Assembly: GCA_014621425.1 (NCBI GenBank)
Contig: JAANBB010000034.1
Coordinates: 124,001-188,000 of the forward strand
Direction of reading: 5' to 3'
DNA: 64,000 nt
Source of the DNA: Cylindrodendrum hubeiense
Lineage: Eukaryota; Ascomycota; Sordariomycetes; Hypocreales; Nectriaceae
Shown: positions 1-12,109 of the stretch, piece by piece
How the letters are laid out: each line of letters starts with the position of its first letter
Position numbering within the stretch: the first letter of the stretch is position 1
Program-made: the position numbers and the translations under genes
The notes under the pieces: model-generated
Seen by the model: the letters and a program-made list of their open reading frames with translations, nothing else
Databases searched by the model: none
What the model was told of the DNA's origin: nothing

Positions 1-1303
1 GATACTGGACACGTCGTAACTCGACAAGAGATGACTCTTGACCAGCATCAGGACGACTGGAGGGACCAGTAGCAGGTCCGTGACTCGAAATCGTTGAATG
101 TTGCTAAGCAACATTTCTAGATTGAACTTTTGCATAATGACTGTAGTGCAGCATCGTCGGACATTGACCACACAGTATGTAAGAAGGCCGACTATGTGTG
201 ACATGAGCAATGGTACAGTTTGTGGGCATGTTTGAAACTTACTAGCATGGTAAAATGGCACATACGCGCAATGAACATCCTGAGTGGTGGTCAAATCTGG
301 ATCCGACTGTCTCATTTTGGCCATATGATCAAGATGCAACGTCTGCTCCGAGTTCGCAACAAGATTGCGATGGGTAATCATACACGCCTTTGGATTTCCG
401 GTTGTCCCGCTACTAAAGTTGAGAACAGCGGTTCTGTCAACATAAGTTAGCTTCCTTGTTGCGTTTCAAAGTGACGTGGATCTACTTTTGCGAAAGGGCC
501 TCGACATCATTTAGGATTTCCCAATAATGCATCCCATGAGTGAGTAAGTGCTTCATGTTCTGGATCTCATCCGTTATAGATCGAACATCATCGTCAATGA
601 GGACTATGGAACTTTTCGGTATTCCGACAGCCATCGCAGATTGTATCGCTGTTTCAAGGCGCTGGCTATCAGTGAAGATGCATTTTGCTCCCGAGACGTT
701 GAGTTGATGAGTTAGTTCTGTATTGTGTTAATTATCCTACTGCAGCACTTCCGATCGAAAGTCTGTCTGATCAACCGAAGTTTATGTTTCTTACCTGACG
801 CGGTATATCCTGGATTGGCCCCGGTGAAGATGCCACCAGCACATATCACTCCCAAAACGATTGCCGGGTACCAGACCTGCTAGTGTTAGATTGACACATA
901 GTGTGGTATTTATTATGTCACAACGTACAGAGTTATCTGTAAACATCAAAACGACATCGTCATCCTTCACATTTGCGGCCTTTCGCAGGCCGCTCGCAAT
1001 CTTCTTCACAAGAATCTCTAGTTCGGGTTTGCAGATGGTCTGCTCAGGGTTTTCCGCATTCACATAAATCACAGAATCTGGAGCCGGTGCCGATGTACCT
1101 GTTATTAATGTCAGTAATATTACTATGAGACTGCTCTCATCTGATAGGTGGCTGTACCAAACACATAAGTCAGTAGATCCACCGCAGGTATATCTATTTG
1201 GTAACGAGAGGAGAAAATCATTGTATTGTGATCGCAAATGCTTGCCGTCGGCTTTAGGTAAGACACACTTAGTTAGACAATAGCTGACATGACCTTCCAT
1301 CAA
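1..1303 (-). CDS. 4-coumarate–CoA ligase-like acyl-CoA synthetase (3' end outside window)
   Basis: An ANL-superfamily enzyme that activates an aryl or alkyl carboxylic acid with ATP and CoA. The exons 1098–929, 876–795, 717–486, 433–243 and 191–<1 join in frame across four clean GT–AG introns. They read through the conserved strand with AGGIFTGANPGYTASEL and then the P-loop SSGTTGNPK, followed by ITHRNLVAN and PFYHA, all family hallmarks. The C-terminal domain lies off the left edge. The first exon is uncertain: the frame is open up to an ATG at 1303, but residues before about 1098 do not resemble the family and an acceptor sits at 1099–1101, so a short true first exon may lie further upstream. 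The gene is transcribed away from the acyl-CoA dehydrogenase at 1644, leaving a shared promoter of about 340 bp. No lesion is visible in the sequenced part. Confidence 0.82.
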
Positions 1304-1643
1304 CTTATCGGGTCTTAAACATTATGAAGACTGGTTTTGTGGGGAATAATCTCGGTTTCTGAGCTTCGGCCCGAGATAGAATTTGGTATAATTAAACCGC
1401 AACCGAGATTGCAAGTACCGGTCTAATACCGCGGCTGAATTTTGTGAATTGAGCAAAGATGGCCATGGTAGAAGCATTGAGAGAATCTATGTTTCAAATC
1501 GCTCCATATACTGACTTGAATACAATTCATTTTCTTTATTCTGGCAGTCGAGAAAATTTGTTCACTTCACCCCGCGCGCCTTCTATCGTCCTAATAACAC
1601 AACCAATTTGAACCACTCACCCGCGATCACCCACCAATTCACC

Positions 1644-3355
1644 ATGACCCAAAATTTTACCCGCGACGAAGTTCTTCAGAACAACAGTGAAGAGTCTTTG
1701 TGGTGCATCATCGACTCTTGGGTGTATGATCTGACAGAGTTTCTGGACGCTCACCCTGGCGGCCGATCTGTTCTTGTGCAAGTGGGTGGGAGAGATGCGA
1801 CAGATGACTTCTACAACCTTCATCGGCAGGCTGTCTTGGATAGATATATCCATCTGCGAATAGGCTCCATTGCAGATGAGAAGCCCCGCGTCCTTCGCCA
1901 GAAACCAGGAGATCTGAGCCCTGTCCCGTATGCCGAACCAGCGTGGCTGGCTCCACAATTCCGGAGTCCCTACTATAATGAATCTCATCGACGACTCCAG
2001 AAAGCCATGCGTCATTTCACGGATACTTACGTCCGACCGGAAGCCCAAGAAAAGGAAGCGTCGGGACAGAAAATAAGTCAGGAACTAATACAGCGGATGG
2101 CGTAAGTACCTCTAGCTTTTCTCCCCTGGCATGCTGGACCAATGCTGACGCGAATGTGTAGGTCCGCCAATATTTTAGCAATGCGCGTTGGACCCGGGGA
2201 ACATCTTAACAATCGAAACATCCTGAACGGGGTGCTTGACGGCAAAGATTTCGATCCTTTCCATGATCTAATTGTCAACCAAGAACTAGTTCGCGCAGCT
2301 GCGCGAGGCTTTTGGGACGGCAACATGGTGGGAATGATCATTTCGCTAACAGCGGTTATGCACCACGCAAATAATGCTGCCTTCAAGGAGAATATCGTTG
2401 AGGCTTGTCTCAGTGGTCAAAAGACTATTTGTCTTGCCGTATCTGAACCATTTGCGGGAAGTGATGTCGCGAACCTCAGAACTGTGGCCGAAAAGACTGC
2501 CGATGGCAAACACTACATCGTGAATGGCACCAAGAAGTGGATTACTAACGGAACCTGGTGTGACTACTTCGTTACAGCAGTAAAAACGAGTACTGGGCTT
2601 TCTGTCTTGCTTATCGAGCGAGGCGAAGGCGTGGAGACGAAGCCCATCAAAACGGCCTATTCGGCGGCTGCTGGGACGGCACTCGTGACATTCGAGGATG
2701 TCAAGGTTCCAGTTGAGAATCTCCTGGGTGGGGAAGGACGAGGAATTTACGTGGTTTTGAGCAATTTCAATCACGAGCGGTGGATGGTCTCGAGTGCTAG
2801 CATCCGGATGTCGAGACTCGTTGTGGAGGAATGCCTCAAATGGAGTCATCAGAGAGCCATCTTCGGAAAGAGGCTTATTGATCAGCCTGTCATCAGGGAA
2901 AAGTCAGTAACACCGAAGCTCCCCTACACCACGACTCAAACTGACAAATCCGATTGCGTACAGACTTGCAAAAATGATGGCGCTTGTGGAAGCCACACAA
3001 GCTTGGCTAGAGCATATCACTTACCAGCTATCTCAGAAGTCTTATCAAGACCAGTCTACTGACCTTGCCGGGCCAATTGGCCTCTTGAAGATGTACTCGT
3101 CCCGTTGTGCGCGGGAGATTGCCGAACTAGCAGTTCAAATCTTCGGAGGGAGAGCTCTGACCCAGGGGGGAATGGGTAACATCATCGAAATGGCCCACCG
3201 TACCTCTGGGTTTGATGCAATCCTAGGTGGTTCGGAAGACATAATCGGTAAGCTCAAGCGTTGAAATCATAATTAACCACCACAATACTTACAAGAGCAT
3301 AGGCGACATGGCAGTCCGCCAGGCATCGAAGGTGTTTCCAAAATCAATGTTGTGA
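1644..3355 (+). CDS. Cytochrome b5–acyl-CoA dehydrogenase fusion protein
   Basis: A predicted flavoenzyme of about 511 residues. It would insert a 2,3-double bond into an acyl-CoA, with a haem domain fused at the N-terminus. Residues about 5–80 are a cytochrome b5 domain with the haem ligand motif DAHPGG and a second histidine in YNLHRQ. The rest is acyl-CoA dehydrogenase: CLAVSEPFAGSDVAN (FAD/substrate motif), NGTKKWITNG, FGKRLIDQPVIR, and a C-terminal LGGSEDII where the usual EGTSE stands. Introns are 2102–2161, 2903–2963 and 3248–3302, all in frame. The ATG at 1644 was chosen because the upstream in-frame codons include no ATG. The gene converges with the alcohol dehydrogenase (200 bp apart). 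The fusion type is known in fungi, but its substrate is not set; from context it may act on the product of the CoA ligase next door. Confidence 0.9.
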
Positions 3356-3556
3356 GAAAGGCGGGTGGTTCAGCACCGAAGGAGAGGAGCCATTATTTCT
3401 GCGCGGTACCAAATATCTGTTGTAGTTAAATAGAAGAAAACGTAAGATAGACAAAAACTCCAACCAAATTCTTCGTTTGCATGAGAAGGCGATGGGAAAG
3501 ACTAGAAAAATAAACCATATTTTCTTGAGATTGACTCAACTACTAGATATTCCAAA

Positions 3557-4967
3557 CTACCAAATGAGCACAGGTTTCACCACCTTCCCGCTAGCCATAT
3601 CCGCAAGTGCAGTCTCAAAATCATCCGCCTACGAATATCCATGAGTTAGTAAACGCTCGTATCTAAACATGAAAGAGTCTAAGATATTCATACCGAATAA
3701 AACTTTACCAGTTTGTCAATAGGCAGCTTCCCCTCTCTGTACCACTTAATCATCTGAGGGATATACTGGATTTGGTCAGTTCACTGACTAAAACGTTTGA
3801 TAAATTTTCATTTCTCACCTCGGATGGTGTAACGTCTCCTTCAATACTACCGCGGAGCATCTTTCCAGTCTAAAATTGTTAGTCCTCTGTTAAGCAATAT
3901 AGGTACAAAATTCATACCTGCATAAATGTGATCAGATGAACATTGAGCAAGGCGTCCGGAGGCGGCACCCCCACAATAATCATTTGACCCCGACTGGCAG
4001 TGAAGTCCATGCCTGCTCGGATTAGATCCATATTACCTGTCGTATCGACGGTTACACTGGAGCCGTTGCCGTCAGTAATAGATCTGATCTCTTTTTCTAT
4101 GTCGATATCTTTATCGCTGGTGTTGATAACATGAGTCGCTCCGAGCGTCTTGGCTAACTCGATTCTCTCGGGTGTGCGATCAACACCGATGATGGTCTTG
4201 CAATTCCTCAACTTTGCAGTCTAAAGAAGTGAAGTGTTAGCTTCTTTAATTTGTCGTTGGCAAGGTGCATGCGTACCATGATAGACACGAGTCCTACCCC
4301 GCCCAGACCCATAACGACAACTGTATCTTTCTCGCTAGCGGACGCAACTTTGTCTATTGTTCCTGCGCCGGTTTGGAAACCGCACCCCAGCGGCGCAAAG
4401 AGCTTCAGTTCTTCCTCATCTGTGACGAGATGTGATACATTCACAACTGAGGATTCCTTGGCAATCACACGCTCCGCAAATGAAGATTGTCCGAAAAAGC
4501 TTCCGCGAATGGTATTCTCGTCTGTGCTGTAAACATCGGATTCTCCCCCGTAGTTGATATCCGCAAATCCCTTACAAAAAGAGGGATGGTCGTTTTTGCA
4601 GCTGTGGCAAGATTTGCAGCTCTGAAACGACAGCAACACCGAGTCACCCGCAGAAGCTGTCTTCACATTCGAGCCTGCTTTCAGTACGACACCGGAGCCT
4701 GCCAAGTTCGTTTAGAAATAGTGCTATTCATGTCGCAAGAAAACAAAACTAACCTTCATGCCCCAAGACCTTGGGGTACGGAATCATCTCAGACGGCCAC
4801 GTTCCAAAGATCAAATCTGTGTGGCATACGCCAACAGCCACAACCCTGATCAATAGTTCATCGGCACCGATGTCGCGTAGATTCACATGCTCCAATTTCA
4901 GATTTAGACGGTTGCCCTGAGGCTCGTATGCTACAATTGCTTTTGTCGTATTGGTTGATGCGGGCAT
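3557..4967 (-). CDS. Zinc-dependent alcohol dehydrogenase (aryl/allyl alcohol type)
   Basis: A medium-chain dehydrogenase/reductase of about 377 residues that oxidises a primary alcohol to an aldehyde with NAD+. It has the catalytic zinc motifs GVCHTD and GHEG, a structural zinc lobe with four cysteines (CKSCHSCKNDHPSFC), and the Rossmann motif GLGGVGL followed by VDRTPERIELAKTLGATHVI. The acidic residue after the second strand suggests NAD preference. Six exons are joined by introns 4699–4753, 4221–4276, 3870–3917, 3766–3818 and 3629–3693. The stop is at 3557. It is divergent from the aldehyde dehydrogenase at 5518 and shares its 550 bp promoter, which fits co-regulation of two consecutive oxidation steps. 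The overall pattern resembles benzyl alcohol dehydrogenases, but the substrate cannot be read from the sequence. Confidence 0.9.
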
Positions 4968-5517
4968 GATTGCTTGCTGAAGGATCTTATTCGCTGAGGA
5001 TGAGTCAAAGTTGAGCTTGAGGGATATGACTATCGTTTAAAGAACCCAGGGCATATTAATGGACACGACAGAACTTGAGGCATTCATAAAACTCATGGAA
5101 CTACGAGTCAGTGTGGAGTACTTGAAAAGCGACCGACTACCGAGGGTTCGGTAGAAAACCGGGGCAAATGTGTTTCCCCATGGGGTATGAGACGCCACTA
5201 ACAAGGCCAGCCTACCCCGAAGTGCCAATTTCATGCGACCCCAAAAGGTTAACCCGAAAGTCATCGAGCATGCATCACACAGATTTCAGACGGGTACCTC
5301 GGCAGTATGGGTAGCTCGAAGCGGGGGATCTGTCTGCTTCCGGACAATATGTACTGTCATGAAAAAAATGATACGGGCCAAAATACTGCATCAAACACAT
5401 CTTGAATAAGACGTTATCCCTCGAGCCCTGATCACTTGAAAGTCTTGACAGCGTCACATCATACAATCTTTACAATCTTTACACAATTATCAGAGTAGAA
5501 GATCGATCATATACGCC
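4968..5517. promoter_or_regulatory. Divergent promoter between alcohol and aldehyde dehydrogenase genes
   Basis: This 550 bp gap separates the start codons of the minus-strand alcohol dehydrogenase and the plus-strand aldehyde dehydrogenase. Only short ORFs without family resemblance are present. I did not identify a specific operator. The repeated ACAATCTTT (about 5463–5480) just upstream of the aldehyde dehydrogenase start is the only small repeat I noticed. Confidence 0.5.
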
Positions 5518-7134
5518 ATGGCTACGAACGGTCACCTTAACAAGTTGGACTTTACCACATTTTCCAACATCATCAACGGACAAGCTACCAAGACTGAATC
5601 TGTGCGTTACGGCATCAACCCAGCCAACAAAACAGCTCTGTTTCCATCTCCAGTGTCTACTCGTGATGATGTTGCGGATGCAATCAAGGCAGCACGCACT
5701 GCATTCGGTTCTTGGAAACGAACTCCGATTGAATTGCGCAAAGAGAAGATCAAGGCATTTACCGCCGAGTTCTTGGCGCATAAGGCCGAATTCAGCCGAT
5801 TACTGACGACCGAACAAGGGAAGCCGGTATGTAAGATGGGTTTGTGTGTGACAGCCAGAGCGCGCTAATCAGGTTACAGGTCCAATTTGCAGACCAGGAG
5901 GTCGACTTCGCAGCCCATTAGCTTGCCGGAACATGTCAGCTTGATCTTCCAGAAGACGTGGTGGACGACAACCCTGAACGCCCTGTCATGACTCGTTACG
6001 TTCCTCTCGGAGTCGTCGTTGGCATCGTTCCTTGGAACTGTTAGTTGTCTCGATAACGGAACGGCCAGAAACTCACCTGAACTAATCATATCTAGTTCCT
6101 TTGATGCTTCTATGCGGAAAGCTTGCCCCAGCAGTGATGACAGGAAATTGCATCATCATCAAACCGTCACCGTTTACGCCATATTGTGGCATCAAACTCA
6201 TCGAGCTTGCTCAACGCTTCTTCCCACCTGGCGTTATTCAAGTTCTCAGTGGTGATGACAACCTCGGTCCTTGGTTGACATCACATCCTGGCATTGACAA
6301 GATCAGTTTCACTGGCTCGACGGCCACGGGGAAAAGGGCTATGGAAAGCGCGAGTAAGAATCTGACCAGGGTCACTCTCGAGCTGTATGTTTTTGCGCCA
6401 TCCTTTTTACCTGTGAAATAACTTCTAATCGATAATACAGTGGTGGAAATGATGCTGCAATAGTTTGTTCCGATGCCAATGTCGAAGTCGCTGCGCCACA
6501 AATCGCCCAGGCATCATTCATGAATTCCGGGCAGATATGCATCGCGATCAAGCGGATATATGTACACAAGGACATTTACAACTCCTTCAAAGATGCCTTC
6601 TTGAAACAGCTGTCGTTATTTAAGGTCGGTGATGGGTTTCAAGAGGGAATGTTCCTTGGGCCCGTTCAGAACGAACTCCAGTATGATCGGGTCAAAGAAT
6701 TCCTCATCGATATACAGAAGAACAAACAAACTGTTCTCACTGGGGGAAATGTCATGGAGAATTCGAGTCACGGCTTCTTTATTCAGCCTACGGTTGTGGA
6801 TAATCCACCGGACGAAAGCAAAATTGTGGTCGAGGAGCCTTTTGGGCCAGTTGTACCATTGTTGCAATGGTCAGATGTGGATAATGTCATTGATCGAGTT
6901 AACGCCAGCGACATGGGTTTAGGAGCTTCAGTCTGGACCGCGGACACGGGCCTTGCTCAACAAATTGCTGAGAACCTGGATGTTGGAAGTGTTTGGTTGA
7001 ATGAGCATCTGGGTATTCAACCCACGGCCACATTTGGGGGTCATAAGAAGAGCGGCATTGGTCGCGAATGGGGATCAGATGGTCTGAGAGGTTACTGTAA
7101 CTCGAAAACATTGTTCTTCAAGCAGGATAAGTAG
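5518..7134 (+). CDS. Aldehyde dehydrogenase with an in-frame TAG (possibly non-functional)
   Basis: An NAD(P)-dependent aldehyde dehydrogenase of about 483 residues that would turn the aldehyde made by the neighbouring dehydrogenase into an acid. Exons are 5518–5826, 5880–6039, 6096–6384 and 6441–7134. Active-site elements are all present: PWNFPL (oxyanion Asn), GSTATGK, LELGGND (general base Glu), SGQIC (catalytic Cys) and EEPFGPV. In exon 2 the codon at 5919–5921 is TAG where relatives usually have Trp (AAxWL context), a single TGG-to-TAG change. The same TAG can serve as a 3' splice site: using it instead of the CAG at 5877–5879 keeps the frame but deletes 14 residues. The gene is therefore either an early pseudogene, a gene with a shortened exon, or affected by a sequence error. 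All other parts look well conserved. Confidence 0.85.
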
Positions 7135-7663
7135 AATATGTGCCTGGTAGAGCTCTGAGCACTGCAATCTGCTATATATCGAAATTATTCAATGTATGAT
7201 GCACTTTTCTTTAATTAAATTTCCAAAGCGTTCACTGAATAAGACCTCGCCGCGATCCTTGAATTTCAAATCCGAATCGACGCAGGCGTTTTCCGACCAG
7301 TAACCCAGCAATTACATATTGGTACGGTGATTGTGACTGCCAAAGCTAGCATTACTCCGATTACCGATCCTTTCTTTACTTTGTTTTGTTCAAGCGACGC
7401 GAGAAGATGTGCAGACCAATCGCTTCAATATTTCTACCGAGCAAGCTTGCCGAGGACGAAATTTACAGCCATGGCTAGGGCACGGTCGGGCTACTGAAAC
7501 TGTAACGAAACCAGCCGATTTCCCCGCCTCGGGATCGGAACTAGTAATGGAGCTATCCAGCCGAGGAGGGCCTATTTTTAATATGTATTGCTGGCAGGTA
7601 CGAAATGTTCTCAGCTCAGTCATACCCAACTTTAGGTGAACCCAAGAAGCCTTCTCGCTAATC
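7135..7663. other. Intergenic spacer between aldehyde dehydrogenase and P450
   Basis: 529 bp holding the 3' flank of the dehydrogenase (AT-rich around 7170–7220) and the presumed promoter of the P450. No convincing ORF, repeat or RNA gene is visible. Confidence 0.5.
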
Positions 7664-9665
7664 ATGATATTTGACGCGAATAACCCTCAGACTCTTCAAG
7701 CCTCCTTTGTTGGAGGGGTCATCCTGCACATCTTTGCGTATCGCAAAGGCGAGTGGGATTTGCTCGTCCCTCACCTTTTCTTTGCATATACTGCTTTACT
7801 GTCTTGTCTTTCAGGATGGATTCTTCACGCACAAGGGAAGAGTGTTGTGGACAATTTCGCTGCGACTTTCTCCTCTGTCATTTTAATCGGGCTTTTCCAC
7901 GCTACGGGCATTTTCACCAGCATGCTTGTGTACCGTGTGTTCTTCCACCGTCTAAGAGCGTTTCCTGGGCCATTCTGGGGCCGTATTTCGAATATTTACC
8001 CCACATACCTTCGAGCCAAGAACCTGCATCTCTATGAAGAGGTAGAGGTGCTTCACCAACAATATGGCGACTTTCTCAGACTTGGTACATTCAAATCGTT
8101 CACTTTCATCGATAACACTTGCTCATCCGCATGTAGGGCCCACTGAGCTATCGATTATTGACCCAAACGCGGTCGAAGCGATCTATTCAGCAAGATCCCG
8201 CTGCACAAAAGGCCCGTTTTACAACGTGACTCATCCTCGCATTCCCTTAAACATGATCAGAGATCGAACTGAGCATCACGCTCGTCGTAAGGTCTGGGAT
8301 CGGGGATTTAACGCTCAAGGTGAGTAGGGAGTGCCGTAACCTACCTGATTTCGTTCTAACGTAAAGCATCAGCATTGAGAGACTATGAGCCTCGTGTAAC
8401 AAAATACACAGACGAATTGCTTGCTCAGTTATCTGAATCACAGGGTACTGTTATCAATGCAGCTGACTGGTTTAACTTCTACAGCTTTGATGTCATGGGC
8501 GACCTTGCTTTTGGTAAATCTTTCAACATGTTGCAAGATGGCGTCAAGCATTATTTCATGACCGCCTTGCATGCGTCCATGACATTGAACGGCTATTTAT
8601 CGCACATTACATGGATCTACCCGTTTGTAAAACTCATTCCAATAGTGAACTCAGAAACCTCAAAGTTTTGGGCCTGGTGTGGAAAGCAGGTTGAGGAACG
8701 ATCAAAGGTGGCTTCCAATCACTCTAAGCATCAGTCTTGAAATGCGTATCTAACTGCCGAGTCTCGCATAGAACAAACCAGATAAGCCTGACGTATTTTC
8801 TTGGATTCTTGATGAATACGAGAAGAACGCGAAAACGAAGCAAGCTAAGCTTAATCTCGATGGAGAGGCGTACTTGATCGCAGTTGCAGGCAGGTGAGTT
8901 GATATGTGTTTATATGCTACCATTTTAATATCAGGTCCAGAACTAAACAATTCCTAGCGACACCACAGCTGTAACCCTTACAAATCTTTTCTTTGAGCTG
9001 GCAACGCACAAATCGCAGATCGATAACCTCCGACTTGAGATTGACGAGTACTTTAGCCAGAGAGGCGATGTTGACGCCCCTTCGCTGTCTAAGCTTTCCT
9101 ATCTGAATGCTTGCATCGACGAAACGCTCCGACTGCATCCTCCTGTTCCATCTGGGCTACAGCGAGTAACTCCGCCTGAGGGTTTGATGATAGGGAAGAC
9201 TCGGATCCCTGGGAATACCATTGTGCAGGTCCCACTGCATACGATACAGCGAGGTTCGTAATACCCCAAAAGTCGTTCAACAACATCTTGAAACATAATC
9301 GTTAACATACTCAAAGATGAACGCCATTTCGGAAAGCCATTGGAATTTATTCCGGAACGCTGGACGACCATGCCAGAGTTAACCAAAAATAGCTCTATAT
9401 TTGCGCCATTCTCCATCGGTATGACTACCCTCTCATTTCACACTCCCATTGTGCTTTCATAAGCTTACTAGACCAAGGGCGGTACTCTTGTGTTGGAAAA
9501 CACCTCGGCTTGATGGAGATCAGATACGTTGTCTCACAGATCATCCATCGCTTTGATGTGCAGCTAGGACAGGGACAGACGAAAGAAAGTTTCCTGCAAT
9601 CCAAGAGAGACACTTTCACTCTAGCTATTCCAAAGCTAGATCTGATTTTCACAGCTAGGACTTGA
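7664..9665 (+). CDS. Cytochrome P450 monooxygenase (membrane-anchored, tryprostatin-hydroxylase-like group)
   Basis: An ER-bound haem monooxygenase of about 548 residues that probably hydroxylates a small hydrophobic substrate. The N-terminus has two or three hydrophobic segments (about residues 12–35, 38–56, 67–90) followed by the Pro-rich hinge LRAFPGPFWGR. The I-helix reads AGSDTT and the K-helix ETLR. The haem loop is restored as FSIGRYSCVG only if the last intron is 9419–9477 with an AAG acceptor; the earlier TAG acceptor adds two residues and breaks the motif. Other introns: 8085–8136, 8320–8372, 8708–8771, 8894–8957, 9254–9316. The gene follows the aldehyde dehydrogenase on the same strand and could supply the alcohol that the two dehydrogenases oxidise. 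That link is inferred from position. Confidence 0.88.
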
Positions 9666-10264
9666 TAACCAGGGTCATACTTAGTACATTCGTGCCTGGC
9701 TTAGCTGTCCGGGAGGGGTCAACTACGAGAGCGATTCTTTGGAACATAGCGGCAATCTCGAAACTCAATGTAGTCTGCAGGCGCTCAGAGGTTCCTGATT
9801 AGGATTCTCAAAATATGACAAGATCATTACAAGTGGAATTTGTTTTCTAACTCCTCTCGATTATGGTCAGGTGGCAGGCTGAAGAATTACATGGTGGCGA
9901 CGTTCTTCGGCTGGCAGTATATCTCTATCATCATATTTTCAAAGGTTTAAGTCTTCTCAAGCAAAGAAAGTTGAATTCAGACAAACATCCAAGGGTCTGT
10001 TCAGTCAATGGGATCCTATCTGACGGCAAAGAAGCATAGCCTACAGTGGTCACTTTTCTTGTCAGTAACTGTTGACGGATTATTGATTGATGCCATTTAG
10101 AGGGGACCAAACCGCGATTGTGTAATATGTTCTGATGCTTACAAGTACATCCGCACAGCTCGCAAATGAACACTTTTCATAGGTAGCTAGATATAACTAA
10201 CTCACAATATGATCTCGTTGTCGACTCCATTCTCTACGGGATACAACGCCCGTCAAGGAACCGC
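9666..10264. other. Convergent spacer between P450 and glycosidase
   Basis: About 600 bp between the stop codons of two convergent genes. I see no ORF with family features, no repeat and no RNA gene here. Confidence 0.5.
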
Positions 10265-11863
10265 TTAACTGACAAATTCAAAGGCGTATGCAGTATACTC
10301 GTTGTCCGGAGTAACAAAGAACGTAATCTTCTCACATTAGCTATACCGCTGAAGAAATAGACGCAAAATGAACAAAAGACGTACCTGATCGTCAGAAATG
10401 GTATGCGCAACAACACCCAAGTCAGTGGGGGCGGGCCCCTCCTCGTACCACTCAACATGGTTGAATCGCTTTGTGCGGACATTGACCGTGCCGCTGGAGT
10501 ACCCAACTGCGCTTAAACCCTTGATCGTTACGTCGTAGGTTCGCACACCATAGTTGGGCCTCAGACCGGTTATAAGCTTGACAGAATCCTTGGAGCTTCC
10601 ACGAGTGGCGAAGACTTCAAACACACCGTCCCCAGATGAAGTAGTCGACACACGGCTGCCAGTCATGGATTTGGCGTAGTAGTTATACACCCACCACTGT
10701 GCTGAACGGAAATAGGTAGATCCTTCAAAGTTGACGAGACCCGCCATGCCATTGTGGAGGTTAGTAGCACCCATACCCCAATGAGCTCTCAAACCTCCAA
10801 TGTTTTGCCTTTCGAAATTGGCAAGGTACCACACGCTACCCGCGTTGGTCTGGTCACCTCCTGCAGCAGCGCCGTACTCGTTGACGATGACTTTTGTGTA
10901 TGTGAGACTCCTGGAGCTGAGCATAGACTTGAACGTATCTTGGGCGCCACGGACGGTAAAGTCAAGGCCGAGAACGTGGTAGGTGTATATATCAGGAACA
11001 GTACTGGTGGATTTAACATGGTCTAGCCATCGAGTCCAGTATGTGTTGCTTGTGTTGGGGGGAACAGAAATAGACGGTCCAGTAATGGGGAGAGATGACA
11101 ACTCCGACCTATTGTGCATGTGTCAGTTTGCAAATTAAAATACTTTTATGGATGTGGTATCACGAACTTAAAGCGTTGATACATGCGTGTCCAGGTGTTG
11201 AGGTACTGCGTGTAGTCGGCATTCCAGAAGAGAGTAGAGTCAGGCTCATTCCAGAGGTCCAGCTCAAGCCCGGTCTGCATGTTGTTGTTCTTGATAAATG
11301 CAATGACCTGCCCCAAGAAGTCGTCAAAGGCGTCCCAGTTGCCGTTATCGCCGGGATACTGGAAATCAGTGCCTTGAACACCGTCCGCACCCCACAGATC
11401 GTGGACAAGCAGCTGGAAACGGGCACCAGAAGCGCGGCACGTGCGGTAATTGGATAAGAACGAATACAAACGACCCTGGGATATAGTTAAAGATTCTGTT
11501 TTATAGTGCCCAGCACAACATCAGCAGTCGTCTTACCTGCAACTGTCCCTTGGCATATCCAAGGCTGGGTGAAGCAAGCTGAGCACCGCCGGCACGGCAG
11601 TAGTTAAAGCCAGAGCCGGTGCGTAGCTCAAGTGGAATAGCCGTGTTAGCGGATCCATCAGTGTTGTCAGGAAACCCATAGATGAAACCATTGGCCCATT
11701 GCTGTGGCGAACCTTGAGTGACAGCCAGATTCACAGTCGCCGTGCCTGAGGCGCGCTTCTCAATGGTTTCACTGGCGCGTCCCTCGAGACTGCTGTCCGG
11801 AATGACTGCGCCTGCAACCAAGTGCACCAGAGTGACACAGCTCGGGATAAATGCGAACTTCAT
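10265..11863 (-). CDS. Secreted glycoside hydrolase, clan GH-A (GH39-like)
   Basis: An extracellular glycosidase of about 473 residues. The N-terminus is a classical signal peptide (MKFAFIPSCVTLVHLVAGAV) followed by a likely propeptide with a KR site (IEKRAS). Clan GH-A catalytic residues are recognisable: the acid/base Glu in LDLWNEPD and the nucleophile Glu in VIVNEYG. Aromatic-rich stretches (RSAQWWVYNYYAK) fit a TIM-barrel sugar cleft. The C-terminal 110 residues look like a beta-sandwich. Introns are 11476–11536, 11109–11167 and 10328–10384, the last with an AAG acceptor. The closest family I can name is GH39-like fungal proteins; the sugar specificity cannot be stated. It stands alone, with no transporter or regulator beside it. 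Confidence 0.8.
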
Positions 11864-12109
11864 CTTATGAAGGTCCTAGTGGTGGTCTTGATGAAGATTT
11901 GCCGTTGAGTTTTTGACTTCAGCAATCTTGTTGATGTATTAACCAAACTCATATCTATTAAATAACTCCAATAAGGCCAACTCCATTCATATATAATCAT
12001 TTGTTCATTTCCTATTTCAGCTACGGATACAGCAATTCCGAATTTGTTGAGCAGTATGGGGTGACGGCAGAATTTTAGACTTAATTTTAGAGGTCTGTGA
12101 TGTTTTGAG

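Noticed and set aside
1617..2048. 143-codon minus-strand ORF under the cytochrome b5 exon
   Set aside because: Antisense shadow of a well-conserved coding exon.
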